NCBI RefSeq assembly: GCF_002289345.1 | Contig: NZ_NSDG01000046.1 | Coordinates: 96,658-130,613, forward strand | Direction of reading: 5' to 3' | Length of the DNA: 33,956 nucleotides | Source: Pseudoalteromonas sp. HM-SA03 | GTDB taxonomy: Bacteria > Pseudomonadota > Gammaproteobacteria > Enterobacterales > Alteromonadaceae | In this document: one piece after another, positions 1 to 7,880 of the stretch | Numbering within the stretch: position 1 is the first letter of the stretch | Layout: every line of letters starts with the position of its first letter | Notes under the pieces: generated by a model | Told to the model about the DNA's origin: nothing | Database searches by the model: none | What the model saw: only the letters and a program-made list of their open reading frames with translations | Translations under genes and position numbers: made by a program

Positions 1-929
1 TACCAACTATCTGGCAATTGCTTGTGTTGCCAAAATTCAAAATGTGCACGGTAATCCTGCTGAGCATAATCGTCAGGCAGGCGTTCGAAATCGTAGCTAC
101 CGTCAGGCTTCACCCCGTAATTCACTTTGACGGTTTCATACCAATCATTAATATCAGGCTTTGCCGCACGAGCACCGTTACCGGTCCACTTTGCTGGATT
201 TTCTGCAAATTTGCCATCCGCCAATGGATGAGATCCACCACCTAACACCTGATAGCCTTCACTCGTTGGTACGGTAAATTCCTCACCAACCACGTAATAA
301 AAGTTATTGTCCCTAGCATATGCAACTTGCGTGTCGTCATTCGCGCCAAAATCGACAGTTCCTTTAGGCGCACCGAGTGACTCATAGTTACGAGCGACAT
401 GGTTTGGCACAATATCGATGATCACTTTCAAGCCGGCGTCATGTGTACGTTCAATTAAGGCTTCAAATTCAGCCAGTCGCGCAGAAGGATCGTTCGCAAG
501 ATCAGGGTTAACGTTATAGTAATCTTTTATTGCATAAGGTGAACCCGCTCTGCCTTTTACAACATCAGGATCATCTTGGCTGATCCCATACTTACTATAA
601 TCCGTCACTACTGCGTGATGGAGCACGCCGGTATACCAAACATGGGTCACACCCATCGCCTTAATTTGTTGTAATGCGGTAGGAGTAAAATCAGAAAACT
701 TGCCTACGCCGTTTTCCTCTATTGTTCCCCAAGGTTTGTTCTCTGTTTTAGTATTGCCAAAGAGCCTCGTGAAGACTTGATAAACAACGGGTTTGCTCAC
801 TGGTGCCACTTCCGATTGCAATGTCATTTGTTCGGTTTTTTTATCAACTGGCTTGGGACCACAGCCGCTTAAACTTACTGCACTACCCAAAAGCGCTAAC
901 ACAGTCAATAATAGAGATTTATTTTTCAT
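1..929 (-). CDS. GH13 alpha-amylase-family lipoprotein, partial (N-terminal part)
   Basis: The open reading frame runs leftward from an ATG at 929 and is cut by the window edge, leaving about 309 N-terminal residues. It opens with a lipoprotein signal peptide (Lys-rich start, hydrophobic stretch, lipobox LSGC with Cys23), so the enzyme should be lipid-anchored in the envelope. A GH13 fold is indicated by VVYQVFTRLFG near residue 48 and by conserved region I, DIVPNH, at about residues 172-177. The catalytic Asp/Glu/Asp regions lie beyond the edge. Family role: hydrolysis of alpha-1,4-glucan outside the inner membrane, feeding oligosaccharides to the receptor encoded nearby. A LacI-type palindrome lies about 62 bp upstream of the start. 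Exact specificity cannot be told from this half. Confidence 0.88.
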   Translation of the reverse strand, partial: MKNKSLLLTVLALLGSAVSLSGCGPKPVDKKTEQMTLQSEVAPVSKPVVYQVFTRLFGNTKTENKPWGTIEENGVGKFSDFTPTALQQIKAMGVTHVWYTGVLHHAVVTDYSKYGISQDDPDVVKGRAGSPYAIKDYYNVNPDLANDPSARLAEFEALIERTHDAGLKVIIDIVPNHVARNYESLGAPKGTVDFGANDDTQVAYARDNNFYYVVGEEFTVPTSEGYQVLGGGSHPLADGKFAENPAKWTGNGARAAKPDINDWYETVKVNYGVKPDGSYDFERLPDDYAQQDYRAHFEFWQHKQLPDSW

Positions 930-990
930 AGTGTTGTCATAATGCTGTTTTAAAAGAGTCTACTTGCGTAAACAAACGTACTGAACCCAT

Positions 991-1004
991 TACATATGTA
1001 TTCA
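991..1004. promoter_or_regulatory. LacI-family-type operator (MalR-like) before the amylase gene
   Basis: TACATATGTATTCA matches 12 of 14 positions of the palindrome TGCATACGTATTCA found before the receptor gene. It sits about 62 bp upstream of the amylase start, in the gap between the amylase and halogenase genes. Assignment to a LacI-family regulator is inferred from the even-length palindrome and the sugar-utilisation context. Confidence 0.55.
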
Positions 1005-1048
1005 GACAAACCCTTGATTAGATTTTATTTATAACGATTAATACCAAG

Positions 1049-2563
1049 TTACTTGTGAACATTTGCCGCAAAGCTTTCTAGCTCCATTCGGTGATCTTTA
1101 AAATTCAATCCACATCGTCTGATGAAGTCATTCACTTTTTCGATGTTATGTTGATTTGCTAGGGCATTGCCTGACTTAAGCTGAGCTTGTTCTGGGTAGA
1201 TACCATAACCTGCCAATAAACAATGCCAGCTGACTGAAGGGTAATATTGCTCAACGTTTTGGCGAACCAATTCATCCGATAAGTTATTACCAGAAACCCA
1301 AGTCTGTAAAATTTGATAGAGTGACCGCGATAAGTTGTTATTGTTGGCATTATCGAGCCAGTAGTTGGTGTCAGTACGACTATTCACACGATAATGAGCA
1401 ACGATATAGTCTCGAATAGCCTGATACCGTTCGCTCAAAGCGCGGTTGTGTTTATCTCTGTTACCATCGGTAAAATCCGCATCTTGGTAGCATTCAATGA
1501 AACTTTGAACGGTTTCTTGGACTATATGCAAAGCGGTTGCTTCTAATGGCTCTATGAAGCCCTGAGATAAACCAATCGCTATGCAGTTTTTACTCCAGTG
1601 TGCTTTAACTTGCCCGACTTTCATTTTTATATGTCGAGCTTCTACTTCTGAGTCCAACAAACCCAAAGCAGCCCTTAGCTCGGTTTCGGCTTGATCCGCA
1701 TCGCAGTAACGCTGACTATAAACATAACCATTGCCGATACGGTTCGTTAGTGGAATGTGCCAAGACCACCCAAATTGACGCGCAACAGATTGTGTTTCGG
1801 AGCGAATAGTGTCAAGTTGCATAGTAGGTATAACGACCGCGGCGTCGTTAAATAAATTGGACTCGAATGACTCAAAACCCACACCTAAAGTGTGTTGTAG
1901 CAGTAAACTTTTGAAGCCCGAGCAGTCAATAAAAATATCACCAGCGATTTCTGTACCATCCGACGTTATCAGTGCCGCAATATCACCATCAACGTGTGTT
2001 CGAACGTCGATAATTGTGGCATCAATGTGTTTTACATTAAATTCAACCGCTTTGCGAGCCAACAACTGGCCAAGCAAAGCTGAGTCAAAGTGATAACCAT
2101 AATTAATTTCGAATGGGAAGCTTTCTGCAGCAATTGGGGATTTATTTAAATCAGCCAAGTGGGTCGCTAAAAAAAAGTGGTCTGGGTGGCCCTCTACGTC
2201 AATCGCCTTACGCCGAACAAAGCTGTTATGAAAAAAAGCCGGTGCACTGTAGTCATCAGGTTGTGCAGGAAATGGGTGGAAATAGCTAGAAAACCCGGGT
2301 TTTGTCGACCAATCTATGAATCGAATGCCATTTTTATAGGTCGCATTACAAGCCGGCATCCACTCGGCTTCCGAGATACCTAAATAGTCCATAAATCCTT
2401 TGAACTGCGGAGTAGACCCTTCACCAACACCAATAGTCCCGATGCTAGAAGATTCAACCACAGTGATTTCTATCGCTTTATCTGCCCAGCTTTTTGCCAT
2501 CATATTCGCGGCCATCCAACCTGCAGTTCCACCACCTAAAATCACTATTTTCTGATTTTTCAT
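1049..2563 (-). CDS. Flavin-dependent tryptophan halogenase family protein
   Basis: 504 residues, the usual length for the PrnA-like family. The FAD-binding Rossmann motif GGGTAGW lies at residues 10-16. A Lys in YKNGIRF (residue 77) corresponds to the catalytic lysine of PrnA (Lys79). The halogenase signature WSWHIP is at 266-271, and PLEATALH carries the conserved Glu (341). All known key residues are therefore present and FADH2-dependent halogenation is possible, though an external flavin reductase would be needed. The start is an ATG preceded by AAGG. The gene lies downstream of the TonB-dependent receptor in the same direction, with a terminator-like hairpin between. Members of this family often sit beside TonB-dependent receptors in carbohydrate loci of Alteromonadales and Xanthomonadales, where their substrate is unknown; free tryptophan should not be assumed. 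Confidence 0.9.
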   Translation of the reverse strand: MKNQKIVILGGGTAGWMAANMMAKSWADKAIEITVVESSSIGTIGVGEGSTPQFKGFMDYLGISEAEWMPACNATYKNGIRFIDWSTKPGFSSYFHPFPAQPDDYSAPAFFHNSFVRRKAIDVEGHPDHFFLATHLADLNKSPIAAESFPFEINYGYHFDSALLGQLLARKAVEFNVKHIDATIIDVRTHVDGDIAALITSDGTEIAGDIFIDCSGFKSLLLQHTLGVGFESFESNLFNDAAVVIPTMQLDTIRSETQSVARQFGWSWHIPLTNRIGNGYVYSQRYCDADQAETELRAALGLLDSEVEARHIKMKVGQVKAHWSKNCIAIGLSQGFIEPLEATALHIVQETVQSFIECYQDADFTDGNRDKHNRALSERYQAIRDYIVAHYRVNSRTDTNYWLDNANNNNLSRSLYQILQTWVSGNNLSDELVRQNVEQYYPSVSWHCLLAGYGIYPEQAQLKSGNALANQHNIEKVNDFIRRCGLNFKDHRMELESFAANVHK

Positions 2564-2667
2564 CGCCTTCGCACCTTAAACCTATTAAAAACCACGTATT
2601 GAAAGTGAAACAAACATATCAATTTAGATAATTGATGATAACCACTCATTACACAGTGAGCGACTAT

Positions 2668-2703
2668 AAAAAAGCCACCAAAGCAGGTGTTACCTTGGTG
2701 GCC
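2668..2703 (-). terminator. Rho-independent terminator after the TonB-dependent receptor gene
   Basis: An 8-bp stem (GCCACCAA at 2675-2682 with TTGGTGGC at 2696-2703) carries a possible inner GGT/ACC stem. On the minus strand it is followed by a run of T. It starts 18 bases after the receptor stop codon. It may limit, rather than abolish, read-through into the halogenase gene. Confidence 0.8.
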
Positions 2704-2721
2704 ATGAATGCTTGCTAATAA

Positions 2722-5580
2722 TTAGAAGCTATAGTTGAACCCTAAATAATACTGGCGACCAAACTCTTTGTACTCACCAGTGGCAAGTGCAGTGCCATAA
2801 TTAGTGGTATTTGGCTCATCAGTTAGGTTATTAACCTGTAAGACGGCTTCCAAACCATTCTCAAAGTTGTACGATGCCTGCCAATCAACCACAGTATATT
2901 CATCAGCCCAAGCTAAAGATGAGCCGCCCGGTGAAGCCCCTTCATATACATACTCATCACGGTAACGGATATTCAGGTGCGTTGTGAACGAGTCTATATT
3001 CCAAAATACCGTCGCACTCCATACATTTTTTGATAGACCAGGGAGTGGCAGTTGCTGATCAGGGAAGTTACCACCGCCATCTACCGTTGTTTCGCTCTCA
3101 GTATATGAATAGTTAGCATTAAAACCTAAGCCCGAAAAGACGCCCGGTAAATTATCAAACATCGTGGTATACGCAAGCTCAATACCTCTTATGTATCCAC
3201 CTTGATCATTGTTCTGAGTCGTTTGGTATTGACCTGCAACAAATCCATCTGGTACCTCTAGGCCAATATCAGCCCAGTCAACCTCACCTTCTTGATAAGT
3301 AATACTTTCAATCAAAGATTCAATATCTTTCCAGAATATCGCGGCAACAAAAGCACCACCATCTTCAAAGTAACGCTCATAAGATAAATCAATTTGAGTC
3401 GCTCTAAACGGGTCTAAATTTGGGTTACCTTTTGACCACACATTATAACGAGGACTTGTACCATCATTTGCGGTGTCAGCCCAAGACCCTGCACCACCTC
3501 TAAGCTGGTAGACAGGTGGACGGCCAATAACTTCTGCAGCTGCAAACCTAATTTGGTCCGTGTCACTCACTCTGAAATTGAGGTTTAGTGAAGGTAATGT
3601 GTCCGTATACTCAGGGCCGTAATTAACATGGCGATAATCGGTTCTTTCAACGCCATTGTCATCGATAATTGAATCACCAACTTCATCACCTTGGATCTGT
3701 TGAATGCCTATTGATTTCGTATCAGTTCTTACTACTCGAACGCCAAAATTACCTGTCACTGGTATGTCGGCAATTTCGGTATCTATATTTGCCATAATAT
3801 AACCGGCTAATACTTCTTCTCGAACAGCTCCACTTTCAATGAGCGTCCAGTTATGACCCCAAGTTTGTTGTGCATCATAGTTACCCGGACCAAATACTTC
3901 ATCAGCGATACCTTCAAGGTCTAACTCTAAGTATTGAAAGCCCCGAGTATCTCTGAGTGAGACAAACCCAGTCACATCGTGAGGAATACATGGGTGGTTT
4001 TGGTCATTGAATTCACAGCCCTTGTTCGTGACGATGGTGCCATCCGGTAACTGGTAACCATTTTGGCCTTCGCGTGCGCCCCACCTAAATGTCGAGCGTT
4101 GATCAGTAAACTCTCGGTCTGACCAACGCGCACCGACTTCAATCGAAGAAATAAAGCTGTTCTCAATAAAATATTTAAAATCAACTTTAACGCTATCTAA
4201 CTCGTCTGTGTACTTGTGAGGAAATTGTTCCCAATCACCCAGTCGCATATTAGATAGGTCGGTATACCCATTGCCAAGTGTTAACAGTGGTGAGTCTTTC
4301 TCTCTTTGTTCGAAAGAAAAGGTTTGATTTCTTAATTCTTGCCAAGTGTTAACTAACGTTCCATCTTCCAGTGTAGAAGTACCGTATTCATATGCATGCA
4401 TTGAAGCAATCATATCTCTACGCGTTTTTTCCCCTTCACTATGAGCCCAGTCGAACTTTAATTCCCACGAATCTGTCGTGTATTGCAAGTTTAAGCCAAA
4501 GCTGTCTGTGGTTGAGTCTGTTGATTGATCTTCAGAGCGCATTTCAACCCATGGGCCATTTGGATCCGTAATAGTCACATCCCCAGCAACTAGAAAACCA
4601 TCTTTAACAACTGCATTATCAACCGAATACAACGAGTTAATATCTTTTGAGAACCCTTCAATATTTAAGCCGCTCTTTTTATCTTCCGATTCAAACTTAG
4701 AATGGAAATAATCAAATTGGACTTTGAGCGCGTCTGTTGGCTGATATACCAAAGTGCTTAACAGGCCAAGTCTTTCATCGCTACCTTTGGCTGAGCGATA
4801 TTGAAAGCCATTGACAGAACGCTCTTCTGTACCATCACCATCAAAATCTTGAGAGCGTGTAGGAGCATGCGCTGAGATATCAATTGCGTTATTTGGTTGG
4901 TTTAGATACGCCCCACCAATAGCAAAACCAAGTGTCTCATTTAGGAATTTACCTCGGTATGAAAAACTAATACGTTCGCCTGTTGAATCCGCGCCCACAT
5001 CTGATGCAGCATCATTGTAGGAATATCTTACCGAAGAATTAAAATTATGTTCTTTTTCAGCATCGAGAGGGTTAGCCGTTTTAAGTTCAACCGTAGCCGC
5101 AACACCACCTTCAATCAGCGATGCTTTTGGTGATTTATACACTGCGGCTTGATTAATTAATTCTGACGGATATTGGTCGAATGAAATCCAGCGACTACCT
5201 GCGGTATATCCACTGGTACTCGCCTGCTCACGTCCATTTAATGTGGTTTGAATAAAGTCGCCGTTCATCCCGCGAATATTAAGTTGCGAAGATTGCCCAC
5301 TTGCTCTTACCGCGGTGATCCCTGGTAGACGGCTTAACGAATCAGCAATTGACACGTCAGGTAAGGAAGCTAAGTCTCCAGCATCAACTACTTCTGCAAT
5401 GGTGTCGCTAAATCTTTTTTTATCGATTGAGGCGATGATACTGCGCGAGATACCTCGAACTTCGATCACTTCAACGTTTTTTTCTTCATTATTAGCAGTG
5501 TTATCTTCAACAGGAGCAGCATGGCTCACACCTGCAGCAATCAGCGCAAGCGTTAGCATACTCGGTTTGAACTTAGACAT
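2722..5580 (-). CDS. TonB-dependent receptor, probable maltodextrin outer-membrane transporter
   Basis: 952 residues with a signal peptide (cleavage likely after SHAA, about residue 22). A TonB-box-like segment VEVIEVRG lies near residues 36-43, followed by a plug domain (LPDVSIADSLSRLPGI and LNIRGMNGDF) up to about residue 170. A long beta-barrel follows, ending in the aromatic FNYSF typical of outer-membrane proteins. The plug wording (EVRGI, S-I-A-S-I-D-K-K-R) resembles the Xanthomonas/Caulobacter TonB receptor family (TIGR01782-like), members of which import maltodextrins and other glycans. The gene lies between a glucosidase and an amylase and has a LacI-type operator 133 bp upstream, so malto-oligosaccharide uptake is the best inference. 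The start ATG is preceded by GGGA. Confidence 0.92.
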   Translation of the reverse strand: MSKFKPSMLTLALIAAGVSHAAPVEDNTANNEEKNVEVIEVRGISRSIIASIDKKRFSDTIAEVVDAGDLASLPDVSIADSLSRLPGITAVRASGQSSQLNIRGMNGDFIQTTLNGREQASTSGYTAGSRWISFDQYPSELINQAAVYKSPKASLIEGGVAATVELKTANPLDAEKEHNFNSSVRYSYNDAASDVGADSTGERISFSYRGKFLNETLGFAIGGAYLNQPNNAIDISAHAPTRSQDFDGDGTEERSVNGFQYRSAKGSDERLGLLSTLVYQPTDALKVQFDYFHSKFESEDKKSGLNIEGFSKDINSLYSVDNAVVKDGFLVAGDVTITDPNGPWVEMRSEDQSTDSTTDSFGLNLQYTTDSWELKFDWAHSEGEKTRRDMIASMHAYEYGTSTLEDGTLVNTWQELRNQTFSFEQREKDSPLLTLGNGYTDLSNMRLGDWEQFPHKYTDELDSVKVDFKYFIENSFISSIEVGARWSDREFTDQRSTFRWGAREGQNGYQLPDGTIVTNKGCEFNDQNHPCIPHDVTGFVSLRDTRGFQYLELDLEGIADEVFGPGNYDAQQTWGHNWTLIESGAVREEVLAGYIMANIDTEIADIPVTGNFGVRVVRTDTKSIGIQQIQGDEVGDSIIDDNGVERTDYRHVNYGPEYTDTLPSLNLNFRVSDTDQIRFAAAEVIGRPPVYQLRGGAGSWADTANDGTSPRYNVWSKGNPNLDPFRATQIDLSYERYFEDGGAFVAAIFWKDIESLIESITYQEGEVDWADIGLEVPDGFVAGQYQTTQNNDQGGYIRGIELAYTTMFDNLPGVFSGLGFNANYSYTESETTVDGGGNFPDQQLPLPGLSKNVWSATVFWNIDSFTTHLNIRYRDEYVYEGASPGGSSLAWADEYTVVDWQASYNFENGLEAVLQVNNLTDEPNTTNYGTALATGEYKEFGRQYYLGFNYSF

Positions 5581-5712
5581 AATGTTTTATCCCAATTAAC
5601 CATATTATATTGTGCGATTTGTTCATCTGGCGTGCAAACTGATGAAAAAATAAACGAGCACAGTTGTTGTCAGTCAAATACTAGCGGCTGATTAAATTTG
5701 TAAACAACTTTA

Positions 5713-5726
5713 TGCATACGTATTCA
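5713..5726. promoter_or_regulatory. LacI-family-type operator (MalR-like) before the receptor gene
   Basis: TGCATACGTATTCA is a nearly perfect even palindrome with a central CG, the usual form of LacI/GalR-family sites. It lies 133 bp upstream of the receptor start and shares its core with the sites before the amylase and glucosidase genes. Confidence 0.65.
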
Positions 5727-6067
5727 AAGCTAGTGCATTTCAACGAAATTTACAGGCTTTTTACAGGGATAAAACTCAACCCAATGATAAATATACATTT
5801 TTATTAGGTAAGGCCATAAGAGCGACAGCATTTATTTACCTGCTTTAATTTCACTAAATCTTAACTTTCACAGGCTATTATTGTCGACTGAGCATCAAAA
5901 TATCCTCAATATGTAATCAACTGCTATATTTAAGTTAAATTGGTCTTACCAAAGATTCACTCTTACAAAGCTTTATTTGTCTGGTTATTCCCTTTTAAAG
6001 GTCAATATTGGTAAATTTATTTTATAAAATAAAATTATGTGAATGAGCTATCATAAATTCACCTCAC

Positions 6068-6093
6068 AAAACCTGCATACGTATGCAGGTTTT
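6068..6093. promoter_or_regulatory. LacI-family-type operator, extended perfect palindrome before the glucosidase gene
   Basis: The core TGCATACGTATGCA (6074-6087) is perfectly symmetric. The symmetry extends through CC/GG and four A/T pairs on each side to 26 bp without mismatch, followed by further T. It lies about 120 bp upstream of the glucosidase start. The core agrees with the operators at 5713 and 991. Because it is GC-containing and followed by a T run, it could also fold as a hairpin in plus-strand RNA, but no upstream plus-strand gene needs a terminator. Confidence 0.65.
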
Positions 6094-6215
6094 TTACACC
6101 CCACCGAGCATGACGTATTCTTTGGCAAAATTAGTGGTGAAAGTGCCCAGCATAGTATTTACTTGATACTCAGCACTGCCACAGAATAAACACGCACATA
6201 GCCTGGAGAAAGTGC

Positions 6216-7835
6216 ATGGCAAATAATGAATGGTGGAAAGGCGCGGTTATCTATCAAATATATCCGCGTAGCTTTCAAGACAGTAATGCAGACGGTATTG
6301 GCGACTTACAGGGTATTATTCAGCGACTAGACTACATTAAATCGCTTGGTGTTGATGCAGTATGGATTTCACCATTTTTTAAATCGCCAATGAAAGACTT
6401 TGGCTATGATATTAGCGACTATCGCGATATCGATCCTATGTTTGGTACACTCGACGATTTTGATACGCTTATTAGTGAAGCACATAAACGTGATATTAAG
6501 ATCATTATTGATCAGGTACTTAGTCATACCTCAAATCAACACCCGTGGTTTGTCGAAAGTCGTGAAGACAACACAAATGATAAAGCAGATTGGTATGTAT
6601 GGGCCGATGCCAATCCAGACGGCAGTCCACCAAACAATTGGCTATCCATTTTTGGTGGTGTTGCCTGGCAGTGGGAGCCTAGACGTTGCCAATATTACCT
6701 GCACAACTTTCTAACTGAGCAGCCGGATCTCAACTTTCATCACCCTGAAGTACGTAAAGCCGTACTAGATAACGTCGAATTTTGGCTTAAAAAAGGCGTT
6801 GATGGCTTTAGACTAGATGCCATCAACTTCTGTTTTCACGATAAGCAGCTTAGGGATAATCCAGCTAAACCCATTGAACTTCGTCAAGGTCGTGGCTTTA
6901 GCGAAGACAACCCTTACGCTTTCCAATACCATTATTATAATAATACGCAACCAGAAAACTTAGCGTTTATGGAAGAGATCCGTGCCTTATTAAATAGATA
7001 TCCAGGCACAGTTAGCTTAGGTGAGATAAGCTCAGAAGACTCTTTGCAAACAATGGCAGAGTACACGGCCGATGGTAATAAGCTACACATGGGTTATAGC
7101 TTTGAGCTGCTAACTAACGACTATAGTGCAAAGTACATCAGAGAAACGGTTTCTCGCCTAGAGTCAGTCATGACCGAAGGTTGGCCATGTTGGGCGTTTG
7201 CAAATCACGATGTAGAACGGGTAGCAAGTCGCTGGAGTGTAGATGGCAAGGTAAACGATGCACAGGTCAAAATGCTCACCGCCCTTCTCGGTTCATTGCG
7301 CGGTAGCGTCTGTATGTATCAAGGCGAAGAATTAGGACTTGGCGAAGCCGCCGTTGCCTTCGAAGAGCTGCAGGACCCATATGGCATTACCTTTTGGCCA
7401 AACTTTAAAGGCCGTGATGGCTGCAGGACTCCGCTTCCGTGGACGAAGGCAAAAACTAATGCTGGCTTCTCAGAGTCTAAGCCTTGGTTACCAGTTTCTG
7501 AAGCGCATGCTCTACGAGCAGTAGACGAACAAGCAGTAGATAGCAATTCAACGCTCAGCTACTATCAAGCATTTTTACAGTGGCGAAATGCGCAACCTGC
7601 ACTAAAAACAGGTGACATTGAGTTTATTGATACCCCAGAGCCCGTGTTAGCTTTTTACCGTAAAACACAGACCCAGACACTGCTGTGCGCATTCAACTTA
7701 GCAGCTACTCAACAAAGCGTGACTCTTCCTGAAGTTGCATTAAGGCAGTGCGACCTGGAGCACCTAAGTGGCATGGCAAACACAAATGTACTAACACTTG
7801 ATGCATTTGGTTGCTACTTCGCTGAAGTTTTATAA
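6216..7835 (+). CDS. GH13 alpha-glucosidase (oligo-1,6-glucosidase/MalL-type), cytoplasmic
   Basis: 539 residues with no signal peptide, so it acts in the cytoplasm on imported oligosaccharides. The N-terminus WWKGAVIYQIYPRSF is characteristic of the GH13 alpha-glucosidase/oligo-1,6-glucosidase/trehalose-6-phosphate hydrolase group. The nucleophile is Asp201 in GFRLDAIN, the acid/base is Glu270 in LGEISS, and the transition-state stabiliser is Asp332 in ANHDVER. A calcium-site-like DSNADGIGD occurs near residues 22-30. The ATG is preceded by GGAGA. Expected to release glucose from malto-oligosaccharides, completing the path amylase, receptor, glucosidase. Substrate linkage (alpha-1,4 versus alpha-1,6) cannot be fixed by eye. 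Confidence 0.92.
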   Translation: MANNEWWKGAVIYQIYPRSFQDSNADGIGDLQGIIQRLDYIKSLGVDAVWISPFFKSPMKDFGYDISDYRDIDPMFGTLDDFDTLISEAHKRDIKIIIDQVLSHTSNQHPWFVESREDNTNDKADWYVWADANPDGSPPNNWLSIFGGVAWQWEPRRCQYYLHNFLTEQPDLNFHHPEVRKAVLDNVEFWLKKGVDGFRLDAINFCFHDKQLRDNPAKPIELRQGRGFSEDNPYAFQYHYYNNTQPENLAFMEEIRALLNRYPGTVSLGEISSEDSLQTMAEYTADGNKLHMGYSFELLTNDYSAKYIRETVSRLESVMTEGWPCWAFANHDVERVASRWSVDGKVNDAQVKMLTALLGSLRGSVCMYQGEELGLGEAAVAFEELQDPYGITFWPNFKGRDGCRTPLPWTKAKTNAGFSESKPWLPVSEAHALRAVDEQAVDSNSTLSYYQAFLQWRNAQPALKTGDIEFIDTPEPVLAFYRKTQTQTLLCAFNLAATQQSVTLPEVALRQCDLEHLSGMANTNVLTLDAFGCYFAEVL

Positions 7836-7857
7836 TAGTTGGGTCTTTTCATTAAAT

Positions 7858-7880
7858 AAGAGCGGTTAAGCCGCTCTTTT
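7858..7880. terminator. Bidirectional terminator between glucosidase and EAL genes
   Basis: The stem AAGAGCGG (7858-7865) pairs with CCGCTCTT (7871-7878) around the loop TTAAG, followed by TT on the plus strand and by A/T-rich sequence on the other. It lies between convergent genes. The stop codon of the EAL gene (7866-7868) falls inside the loop, so one hairpin probably serves both transcripts. Confidence 0.75.

Larger units (their letters stand above)
5581..6215. other. 635-bp divergent intergenic region between receptor and glucosidase genes
   Basis: AT-rich and without a convincing gene. It separates two divergent genes and holds two palindromic operators, one near each gene (5713-5726 and 6068-6093). 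Promoters for both directions must lie here; no hexamer pair is good enough to place with confidence. The central part (about 5750-6060) shows no recognisable element. Confidence 0.7.

Noticed and set aside
2594..2602. Possible fourth sugar operator before the halogenase gene
   Set aside because: Only the right half (ACGTATTGA) resembles the motif; the left half does not match, so 8 of 14 positions agree.
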